64,000 bases of DNA from Ferdinandcohnia salidurans (GTDB taxonomy: Bacteria > Bacillota > Bacilli > Bacillales > Bacillaceae_L): positions 225,663-289,662 of the forward strand of contig NZ_JBHUEK010000031.1 of the NCBI RefSeq assembly GCF_042680725.1. The letters run 5' to 3'. Shown piece by piece: positions 57,025 to 64,000 of the stretch (position 1 is its first letter; each line of letters starts with the position of its first letter). The notes beneath the pieces are model-generated. The model saw only the letters and a list, made by a program, of their open reading frames with translations. It did not search any database and was not told the origin of the DNA. The translations under genes were made by a program, and so were the position numbers.

Positions 57025-58693
57025 GCTGCTCACCACCATTTTGTTCTTCAAAGCTAATGATAGAAGTTAAATTTTCCATCTTAATTTTCATTTCACCCTC
57101 ACTGCGAGAACGAAGCATGATGTCCTGAATATGGTCTTCAATGTTTCCGAGATCCAATCTTGTTAAGATATCATCCAATTGTCCAATGACACGTTCAAAC
57201 AGATTAATTTTTTCATATAATAGCTTTAAAATATGCTCTTCAACCGTATTCTTTGTTGCAAAATTATAAATATGAACATCCTTTTCCTGACCGAGGCGAT
57301 GAATACGCCCAATCCGTTGCTCAAGTCTCATTGGATTCCAAGGGAGATCATAATTGATAATGTGGTTACAGAATTGTAGGTTAATTCCTTCACCACCAGC
57401 TTCCGTTGCAATCAAGACCTGGAACTTTCCTTTAAACAATTCTCTCATCCAATCCTTTTTCCCGCGTTTAAATCCACCTCTAAAAGGAACAGATGAAATT
57501 CCATTTTGCTGCAGGAACCATTGTAAATACATTTGGGTTGCACGGTATTCGGTGAAAATGATGACTTTATCATCGATTTGCTTGATTAATTCAACCGCTT
57601 TTTCCGCCTTAGAATTTTGAGTAACCTGTTCAACCTTTTTCATAAGCCCCATCACCATATCCTCAGGAACCGCATTACTTCCGTCTTCATTCTTTTTCTC
57701 AAGCATTTTTTTTAACGTAAAGTAGACAGCTTCTCGACTACTACAAGCCTCTCTTTGTAAGGTTAAGATCGAGAACATACTGGATGCAAAACCTGAAAAG
57801 CTAGACCGATAGGCAGAAATCGCATCATAAAGTTCCTGTTCGGTCTCAGAAAATTCAATGGGTACTGTTTCCACCTTACGTTTTGTCCATTCAATTCCTG
57901 TATCATCACGGCGATTACGAATCATCACCTTATTCACTAATTCTTTCAAATGCTCATGGTCATCGATTGAACGACTTCTCTTTCCGAATGATTCCTCAAA
58001 GTTCTCCTGATTACCTAGGTGCCCAGGCTTCAGCAATGACACAAGATTAAAAATTTCATCGATCCGGTTTTGAATCGGAGTAGCCGTTAATAGTAAACAA
58101 AACTTCTTTTTCAGGTTTTGAACAAATTCATAGTTTTTTGTTTTGTTGTTTTTTAGCTTGTGAGCCTCATCGATAATGATTAAATCATAATCCTGTTCAT
58201 ACACGATTTCACGATGTGGACTTCTTTTTGCCGTATCAATTGACGAAACAATTACATCATATTGCTCCCACATATAGCTCTTTTTTTGCTGAACCGCTGG
58301 AATATAAAACTTCTGATTTAATTCCGAAGCCCATTGTGACACAAGGGATGCCGGCACAAGGATCAATACCTTCTTCACCAGTCCACGAATCATATATTCT
58401 TTCAAAATGAGGCCAGCCTCTATCGTTTTCCCGAGCCCAACCTCATCTGCTAAAATGGCTTTTCCGTTCATTTTTTCTACCACTTGCTTTGCAACTTCAA
58501 GCTGATGTGGTAGTGGTGTTAACTGTGGTAAATGCTTAGGAGCCTGAAGTCCTTCGAATTCAGGTATCGACTGGTGTTTTTCTACTTCATATGCAAGTTT
58601 ATATAACTCCCAGTTCGCCCAAGGACCGTCATCGTCAATTCGTTGCAGAAAGTCACCTTGCCACGACTGATCAAATTCAAAATCGACATTCAT
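57002..58693 (-). CDS. yqhH: SNF2-family helicase YqhH
   Basis: 563 residues. Helicase motifs: ADEVGLGKTIEAGL (Walker A), LVPASLVSQW, IIDEAHKLKN (DEAH), LLTATPIQN, then the C-terminal lobe FTEYRATQMY, TEAGGEGINLQFCNH and QRIGRIHRLGQ. SNF2/RapA-like ATPases move along duplex DNA or recycle RNA polymerase; the role of YqhH is unknown. SD AAAGGA about 10 nt before ATG 58693. Operon with yqhG. Confidence 0.92.
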   Translation of the reverse strand: MNVDFEFDQSWQGDFLQRIDDDGPWANWELYKLAYEVEKHQSIPEFEGLQAPKHLPQLTPLPHQLEVAKQVVEKMNGKAILADEVGLGKTIEAGLILKEYMIRGLVKKVLILVPASLVSQWASELNQKFYIPAVQQKKSYMWEQYDVIVSSIDTAKRSPHREIVYEQDYDLIIIDEAHKLKNNKTKNYEFVQNLKKKFCLLLTATPIQNRIDEIFNLVSLLKPGHLGNQENFEESFGKRSRSIDDHEHLKELVNKVMIRNRRDDTGIEWTKRKVETVPIEFSETEQELYDAISAYRSSFSGFASSMFSILTLQREACSSREAVYFTLKKMLEKKNEDGSNAVPEDMVMGLMKKVEQVTQNSKAEKAVELIKQIDDKVIIFTEYRATQMYLQWFLQQNGISSVPFRGGFKRGKKDWMRELFKGKFQVLIATEAGGEGINLQFCNHIINYDLPWNPMRLEQRIGRIHRLGQEKDVHIYNFATKNTVEEHILKLLYEKINLFERVIGQLDDILTRLDLGNIEDHIQDIMLRSRSEGEMKIKMENLTSIISFEEQNGGEQHAATGNS

Positions 58694-59103
58694 AAAATTA
58701 CAGTCCTTTCTTAGTAGATATATTATATAGAAGAAAGTAAGGTTTTTTCTAAAACCCGAACGTTTTTCTAAAAAAATAAATTAATGTTAAGAAAATAAGT
58801 TATTGCCCAAATCGCTAGATGATGGTAGGATGAAGGTAGTTAGAAAACGCTTCTCTACGCTATTCAGTAGGGATTAGCAATTTAAATTAAATGATAAAAT
58901 AAGAGCTTTTGGGCTTGGACATGATAAAATTTCCATAGTCGTTTCGTTAGTATTACCAAAAAAATGAAAAATATGAAGACCGCGAATGAGAACAAGGGGA
59001 GAGACTACATTTTTGTAGCGCCGAAGGAGCAAGCAAGCCGATTGTGAATCTCTCAGGCAAAAAGACTCTTGTTTGACGCAACTCTGGAGAGAGCCGATAA
59101 TTT

Positions 59104-59222
59104 CAGGGCATTAAAAGCAAGAAGGTAGAGGAAGTGAAGTTTTGAGGACCGGAGCGTATTAAATAATACGTGAGGACCGGAAAAACGAACTGACGAAGAG
59201 ATTCGCCGCTTATAATGACCTG
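59104..59222 (+). repeat. Interspersed foldback repeat, family A copy 3, inside the riboswitch
   Basis: CAGGGCATTA at the left pairs with TAATGACCTG at the right. The core GAAGTTTTGAGGACCGGAGC, GTATTAAATAATACGTGAGG, ACCGGAAAAACGAACTGACG, AAGAGATTCGCC parallels the centre of copies A1 and A2 (TTTGAGTACCGGAGCGTAT; AATACGTGAGGAACGGAAAA; AAATTCG). It is an exaggerated stem where aptamer 2 normally has a short one. Confidence 0.75.
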
Positions 59223-59279
59223 AATGGCCACCAAAGGGGCAAACCTTTTTGAAAATCAATTAGGTAAACTTTCAGGTGC

Positions 59280-59326
59280 AAGGACAGAGACTTCACACTG
59301 CTGTGGAGTTTATCTGTCCTTTTTTG
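59280..59326 (+). terminator. Riboswitch terminator of the gcv operon
   Basis: AAGGACAGA pairs with TCTGTCCTT around an inner stem ACTTCACA / TGTGGAGT, with T6 after it. Confidence 0.85.
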
Positions 59327-59404
59327 CATTTTCAGAATCTTTCGGTTATGGTGGTGCGAAACCCAAGTAGCTTTCAAAACGATGAATGTTGAGGAGGAAT
59401 TCGG

Positions 59405-60508
59405 TTGTCTGAATTAAAACGAACACCATTATTTGATGAATATCAAAAGCATGGCGCCAAAACAATTGATTTTGGTGGATGGGATCTTCCAGTCCAATTT
59501 TCAAGTATTAAAGAGGAACATGAAGCGGTTCGTACAAAAGCAGGTCTTTTTGATGTTTCACACATGGGTGAAATTGATGTGAAAGGAAAGGACAGCTTAG
59601 CTTTTCTCCAAAAAATGATGACAAATGATGTTTCACTTTTAAAAGAGGGCGCAACACAATATACAGCAATGTGCTATGAAAACGGTGGAACGGTTGATGA
59701 CCTACTAATCTATAAAAAATCGGATGACCACTACTTACTCGTTGTAAATGCATCAAATACTGACAAAGATTTTGACTGGTTAAAACAGCATGTCTTTGGT
59801 GATGTAGAAGTCGTAAACATCTCAAATGAAATCGGCCAAATAGCACTTCAAGGGCCGTTAGCTGAAGAAGTTTTACAAAAGATATCAAATACAGACTTAA
59901 GTGAAATTAAGTTTTTTAAATTCCAAGACGATGTCGAAATCGCTGGAAAGAAAACACTTGTGTCCAGAACAGGTTACACAGGCGAAGATGGTTTTGAAGT
60001 CTATTGCCAAGCAGAAGACACAGCTGCCCTATGGAATGCTATTTTAGAAGCTGGAGAACCTGAAGGTGTTTTACCATGCGGACTAGGTGCACGTGATACA
60101 TTGCGATTTGAAGCAAATCTTGCGCTTTATGGACAAGAACTTTCAAAGGATATCACTCCAATCGAAGCAGGTATCGGTTTTGCGGTTAAGCCGAATAAAG
60201 AGGCTGACTTTATTGGGAAAGAAGTGTTAAAACAGCAAAAGGCAGAAGGTGCTCCTCGTAAAATCGTAGGAATTGAAATGATTGATAAAGGAATTCCTCG
60301 TCATGGATATGAAGTTTTTGATGGAGACGAGCAAGTGGGTGAAGTTACAACTGGAACCCAATCGCCAACTCTTCAAAAAAATATCGGTTTAGTTCTTATT
60401 AAATCAGAACATGCCGAATTAGGAAAAGAAGTTGAAGTTCAAGTTCGTAAAAAACGCCTTAAAGCAGTTATAGTTGCAACACCATTCTATAAGCGACCAA
60501 AAAAATAA
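59405..60508 (+). CDS. gcvT: Glycine cleavage T protein (aminomethyltransferase)
   Basis: 367 residues. Transfers the methylene group from the H protein to tetrahydrofolate. Conserved FGGWDLPVQFSSIKEEHEAV, DVSHMGEIDVKG and GLGARDTLRFEANLALYGQE. TTG 59405 follows GAGGAGG. First gene of the gcv operon behind the glycine riboswitch. Confidence 0.96.
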   Translation: MSELKRTPLFDEYQKHGAKTIDFGGWDLPVQFSSIKEEHEAVRTKAGLFDVSHMGEIDVKGKDSLAFLQKMMTNDVSLLKEGATQYTAMCYENGGTVDDLLIYKKSDDHYLLVVNASNTDKDFDWLKQHVFGDVEVVNISNEIGQIALQGPLAEEVLQKISNTDLSEIKFFKFQDDVEIAGKKTLVSRTGYTGEDGFEVYCQAEDTAALWNAILEAGEPEGVLPCGLGARDTLRFEANLALYGQELSKDITPIEAGIGFAVKPNKEADFIGKEVLKQQKAEGAPRKIVGIEMIDKGIPRHGYEVFDGDEQVGEVTTGTQSPTLQKNIGLVLIKSEHAELGKEVEVQVRKKRLKAVIVATPFYKRPKK

Positions 60509-60535
60509 ATGGATAATTGGGAAAGGGGTACATCA

Positions 60536-61882
60536 ATGAAACATCGTTATTTACCAATGACGGAACAAGATAAAAACGAAATGCTTCAGTCAATCGGCGT
60601 ATCTACAGTCGATGAGCTTTTTAATGATATTCCAGAAAGTGTTCGATTTAAAGGCGAATACAACATTAAGAAGGCAAAATCAGAGTCTAGTTTAATGAAA
60701 GAACTTTCAGTACTTGCAGCAAAAAATGCTGATTTACGCCACAATGCTTCCTTCTTAGGAGCTGGTGTGTACGATCACTACATGCCAGTCATTGTTGATC
60801 ATGTTCTTTCTCGTTCAGAATTTTATACAGCTTATACACCATACCAACCAGAGATTTCTCAAGGTGAGCTACAAGCGATTTTTGAATTCCAAACAATGAT
60901 CTGCGAGCTTACTGGAATGGACGTAGCAAACTCTTCTATGTATGACGGAGGTACTTCACTTGCAGAAGCAGCGATGCTAGCTTCTGGTAGTACAAGAAAT
61001 AAAAAAGTATTGGTTTCACAGGGAGTACACCCAGAATCAAGACTAGTTCTTGAAACATATGCTAAGGGTCAATACATTGAGGTTGTTGAAGTTCCAACAA
61101 AGAACGGTGTTACTGACGTTGAAGCATTAAACTCTCTAATGGATAACGATGTCGCTTGTGTTGTTGTTCAATATCCAAATTTCTTTGGTCAAATTGAACC
61201 ATTAAAAGAAATTGAAGCTGTTGCTCATACAGGTAAAAGCATGTTCGTTGTATCAAGCAACCCATTAGCACTTGGGGCTTTAACACCTCCTGGTAAGCTT
61301 GGAGCTGATATCGTGGTCGGGGATGCACAGCCATTTGGTATCCCAGCAGCATTTGGTGGACCACACTGTGGATACTTTGCAGTAACATCAAAACTTATGC
61401 GTAAAGTACCTGGCCGTTTAGTTGGTCAAACAGTAGACGAACAAGGAAAACGTGGTTTTGTTTTAACACTTCAAGCACGTGAACAACATATTCGTCGTGA
61501 CAAAGCTACTTCAAATATTTGTTCGAACCAAGCGCTTAATGCATTAGCAGCATCGGTTGCGATGACAGCACTAGGTAAAAAAGGTGTAAAAGAGATTTCA
61601 ACACAGAACATTCAAAAAGCCTATTATGCTAAACAACAATTTGCAGCAAATGGTTTTGAAATTTCATTTGAAGGGCCATTCTTCAATGAATTTGTTGTAA
61701 AAGTAGGTAAATCAGTTAAAGAAGTGAATGCTCGTTTATTAGAAAATGGAATTATCGGTGGATATGATCTAGGTCGTGACTACCCAGAGTTAGAGGGCCA
61801 TATGTTAGTAGCAGTTACTGAGCTTCGTACAAAAGAAGAGATTGATACACTTGTAAAAGAATTGGGGGATAGCCATGAATAA
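60536..61882 (+). CDS. gcvPA: Glycine dehydrogenase (decarboxylating) subunit 1
   Basis: 448 residues, the N-terminal half of the split P protein, as in Bacillus. Conserved FLGAGVYDHYMPVIVDHVLS, TPYQPEISQGELQAIFEFQT and SSMYDGGTSLAEA. ATG 60536 follows AAAGGGG; an in-frame ATG at 60509 touches the gcvT stop. Overlaps gcvPB by 8 bp. Confidence 0.96.
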   Translation: MKHRYLPMTEQDKNEMLQSIGVSTVDELFNDIPESVRFKGEYNIKKAKSESSLMKELSVLAAKNADLRHNASFLGAGVYDHYMPVIVDHVLSRSEFYTAYTPYQPEISQGELQAIFEFQTMICELTGMDVANSSMYDGGTSLAEAAMLASGSTRNKKVLVSQGVHPESRLVLETYAKGQYIEVVEVPTKNGVTDVEALNSLMDNDVACVVVQYPNFFGQIEPLKEIEAVAHTGKSMFVVSSNPLALGALTPPGKLGADIVVGDAQPFGIPAAFGGPHCGYFAVTSKLMRKVPGRLVGQTVDEQGKRGFVLTLQAREQHIRRDKATSNICSNQALNALAASVAMTALGKKGVKEISTQNIQKAYYAKQQFAANGFEISFEGPFFNEFVVKVGKSVKEVNARLLENGIIGGYDLGRDYPELEGHMLVAVTELRTKEEIDTLVKELGDSHE

Positions 61883-63335
61883 GCAAGATCAACCATTAAT
61901 ATTTGAACTAACCAAGCCAGGACGAATTGGTTATAGTTTGCCAGACTTAGACGTACCTGAGATCAACATTGCTGAAGTTATCCCTAGTGACTATCTTCGA
62001 GTAGAGGAGCCAGAACTACCTGAAGTATCAGAATTAGATATCATGCGTCACTATACAGCATTGTCCAAGCGTAATCACGGGGTGGACTCAGGATTTTATC
62101 CATTAGGTTCATGTACAATGAAATACAATCCGAAAATAAATGAAAATGTTGCACGCTACAATGGATTTGCTCACATCCATCCATTACAAGATGAAAGTAC
62201 TGTCCAAGGTGCAATGGAATTAATGTATGACCTGCAAGAACACTTAAAAGAAATCACGGGTATGGATGAAGTTACCCTTCAACCTGCGGCAGGTGCACAT
62301 GGTGAGTGGACTGGATTAATGATGATCCGTGCATACCATGAAGCAAACAACGATATAGCTCGTACAAAAGTAATCGTACCAGACTCTGCACACGGTACAA
62401 ACCCGGCATCTGCAACAGTTGCAGGCTTTGAAACCATTACAGTAAAATCCAATGAAGATGGACTAGTTGATTTAGAGGATTTACGTCGTGTAGTTGGACC
62501 AGACACTGCGGCATTAATGTTAACAAACCCTAATACATTAGGTCTATTTGAAGAAAATATTCTTGAAATGACAGAAATCATTCACTCTGCCGGTGGTAAA
62601 GTATACTATGACGGTGCAAACCTTAATGCGGTTTTAAGTAAGGCGCGCCCTGGAGACATGGGATTTGATGTGGTTCATTTAAACCTACACAAAACCTTTA
62701 CTGGTCCACATGGCGGTGGGGGACCAGGTTCTGGCCCAGTTGGTGTGAAGGAAGACCTAATAGCTTACCTTCCAAAACCAGTACTCGTTAAGACAGAAGA
62801 AGGCTATCATTTTGATTACAACCGTCCACATTCAATCGGACGCGTAAAACCATACTATGGAAACTTCGGAATCAATGTTCGTGCATATACGTACATTCGT
62901 TCAATGGGACCAGATGGCCTTAAGGCTGTAACTGAAAATGCGGTTATCAATGCAAACTACATGATGCGTCGCCTAGAACCATATTTTGACCTACCATATG
63001 ATAGACATTGTAAACACGAATTTGTCATTTCAGGTAGACGACAAAAGAAATTGGGTGTTCGTACATTAGATATCGCAAAACGATTACTGGATTTTGGTTA
63101 TCACCCACCAACTATCTACTTCCCATTAAATGTTGAGGAATGTATGATGATTGAACCAACGGAAACAGAATCAAAAGAAACATTGGATGACTTCATCGAA
63201 GCCATGATCCAAATTGCAAAAGAAGCAGAAGAGAATCCAGAAATCGTTCAAGAAGCGCCACATACAACAGTCGTAAGTCGACTTGATGAAACATTAGCAG
63301 CTAGAAAACCTGTTTTACGATACCAAAAACAATAA
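61875..63335 (+). CDS. gcvPB: Glycine dehydrogenase (decarboxylating) subunit 2
   Basis: 486 residues. C-terminal half of the P protein carrying pyridoxal phosphate. The active-site Lys lies in LNLHKTFTGPHGGGGPGSGP, with SHGTNPASAT-like DSAHGTNPASATVAG before it. GGGGGAT before ATG 61875. Ends in a strong terminator. Confidence 0.96.
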   Translation: MNKQDQPLIFELTKPGRIGYSLPDLDVPEINIAEVIPSDYLRVEEPELPEVSELDIMRHYTALSKRNHGVDSGFYPLGSCTMKYNPKINENVARYNGFAHIHPLQDESTVQGAMELMYDLQEHLKEITGMDEVTLQPAAGAHGEWTGLMMIRAYHEANNDIARTKVIVPDSAHGTNPASATVAGFETITVKSNEDGLVDLEDLRRVVGPDTAALMLTNPNTLGLFEENILEMTEIIHSAGGKVYYDGANLNAVLSKARPGDMGFDVVHLNLHKTFTGPHGGGGPGSGPVGVKEDLIAYLPKPVLVKTEEGYHFDYNRPHSIGRVKPYYGNFGINVRAYTYIRSMGPDGLKAVTENAVINANYMMRRLEPYFDLPYDRHCKHEFVISGRRQKKLGVRTLDIAKRLLDFGYHPPTIYFPLNVEECMMIEPTETESKETLDDFIEAMIQIAKEAEENPEIVQEAPHTTVVSRLDETLAARKPVLRYQKQ

Positions 63336-63345
63336 ATATATATAG

Positions 63346-63382
63346 AAGAGACTCGTCCTAATTTGGATGAGTCTCTTTTTTT
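63346..63382 (+). terminator. Terminator after the gcv operon
   Basis: AGAGACTCGTCC / GGATGAGTCTCT (one G-T pair) with a 6-nt loop and T7. Confidence 0.92.
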
Positions 63383-63512
63383 ACCATAAATTACCGTGAT
63401 ATAAACTATTGAAAAATATATGGAGGGCTGATAATATAGATTAAGTCATCACGACAACGTGATTGACCTGAGTCACAACTAATAAAGAAGAAAAAACTTT
63501 TTAAAAAAGTTG

Positions 63513-63542
63513 TTGACATGAAATGTTGTTAGATGATATATT
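63513..63542 (+). promoter_or_regulatory. Ribosomal RNA operon promoter
   Basis: Perfect -35 TTGACA (63513-63518), 18-bp spacer, -10 TATATT (63537-63542). The leader then contains GTTCTTTGAAAACTGAACA (63573-63591), the boxA-type antitermination/processing element of Bacillus rrn operons. The gap 63383-63510 has a short hairpin (GTCATCAC / GTGATTGAC, bulged) and nothing else. Confidence 0.85.
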
Positions 63543-63648
63543 ATTAAAGTCGCTTTTGAGCGGCAGTGAAAAAGTTCTTTGAAAACTGAACACAATACAA
63601 GCGTCAACGTTTAATTCTAAAGTAACAAACTATTGAGCAATCAATACT

Positions 63649-64000
<352 letters not shown>

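Larger units (their letters stand above)
58984..59326 (+). promoter_or_regulatory. Tandem glycine riboswitch with repeat-interrupted second aptamer
   Basis: Aptamer 1 (about 58995-59094): GGGGAGAGAC, GCGCCGAAGGAGCAAGC, ATCTCTCAGGCAAAAAGACT and ACTCTGGAGAGAGC, all family blocks. Aptamer 2 resumes at GGCCACCAAAGGGGCAAAC and TTTCAGGTGCAAGGACAGAG; its usual short hairpin is replaced by ~120 nt of repeat A3. Two departures are seen: CCAAAGG for CCGAAGG, and CAGGTGCAAGG for CAGGTAAAAGG. A terminator hairpin (AAGGACAGA / TCTGTCCTT + T) overlaps the end at 59280-59326. It controls gcvT-gcvPA-gcvPB, activating at high glycine. The 267 bp upstream (58694-58983) is AT-rich, with two copies of ATGATAAAAT as possible extended -10s. 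Confidence 0.9.

Overview
This is a low-GC chromosomal stretch from a spore-forming member of the Bacillaceae, probably Bacillus in the broad sense or a close genus. The evidence is the 16S rRNA start at the right end, B. subtilis-like gene order from sigA to the gcv operon, Bacillus-type ribosome-binding sites with several TTG/GTG starts, and sporulation/biofilm genes (spoVAF, sinR/sinI, tasA). I see no phage, transposase, CRISPR array or tRNA.

Layout. 1-8991: end of sigA, an unknown membrane protein, an acyl-CoA dehydrogenase, cccA, trmK (frame broken by a 9-A run), yqfO, ispH, yqfQ, cshB, nfo. 9022-13602: yqfT, the zinc importer znuC-znuB with its repressor zur, yqfX, ispG, yqfZ. 13877-25989: a Na/phosphate cotransporter, yqgC, sodA, yqgE, pbpA, then the phosphate uptake operon pstSCAB-phoU behind PhoP boxes. 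26182-40881: rpmG, yqgN, a DUF92 protein, rhomboid gluP, spoVAF, yqgQ-glcK, an LTA synthase, yqgT, yqgU and small Bacillus-specific membrane genes, then an HTH regulator with a cysteine-rich C-terminus. 41257-45257: the seven-gene comG DNA-uptake operon, followed by aroK and yqzE. 46811-49481: moaA, DUF2512, yqzG and lipoproteins.

48.4-56.2 kb is the accessory, most interesting part: a biofilm-matrix island. It has tapA-sipW-tasA and, directly downstream, a TasA-like protein with a sortase (LPXTG) anchor that I do not know from B. subtilis. Two SinR/SinI pairs flank it. The pair at 50.2-50.7 kb is divergent from tapA, in the order sinR then sinI, with overlapping stop and start codons. The pair at 55.1-55.7 kb has the usual sinI-sinR order, and sinI is preceded by a strong match to a cyclic-di-GMP-I (GEMM) riboswitch. 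Palindromes of the form GTTC-N8-GAAC, the shape of the known SinR operator, lie at several promoters here. The likely reading is that c-di-GMP, Spo0A and two Sin modules converge on TasA fibre production and surface attachment.

57.0-64.0 kb: yqhG/yqhH, then the glycine-cleavage operon gcvT-gcvPA-gcvPB behind a tandem glycine riboswitch whose second aptamer is interrupted by an interspersed repeat, then an rrn promoter and the first ~350 nt of 16S rRNA.

Three families of intergenic foldback repeats (A: three copies; B: two copies plus a fragment; C: two copies) are scattered through the window. Family B ends are complementary to the downstream Shine-Dalgarno sequence. Starts were chosen by Shine-Dalgarno spacing, and family assignments are from memory of protein families without database searches.
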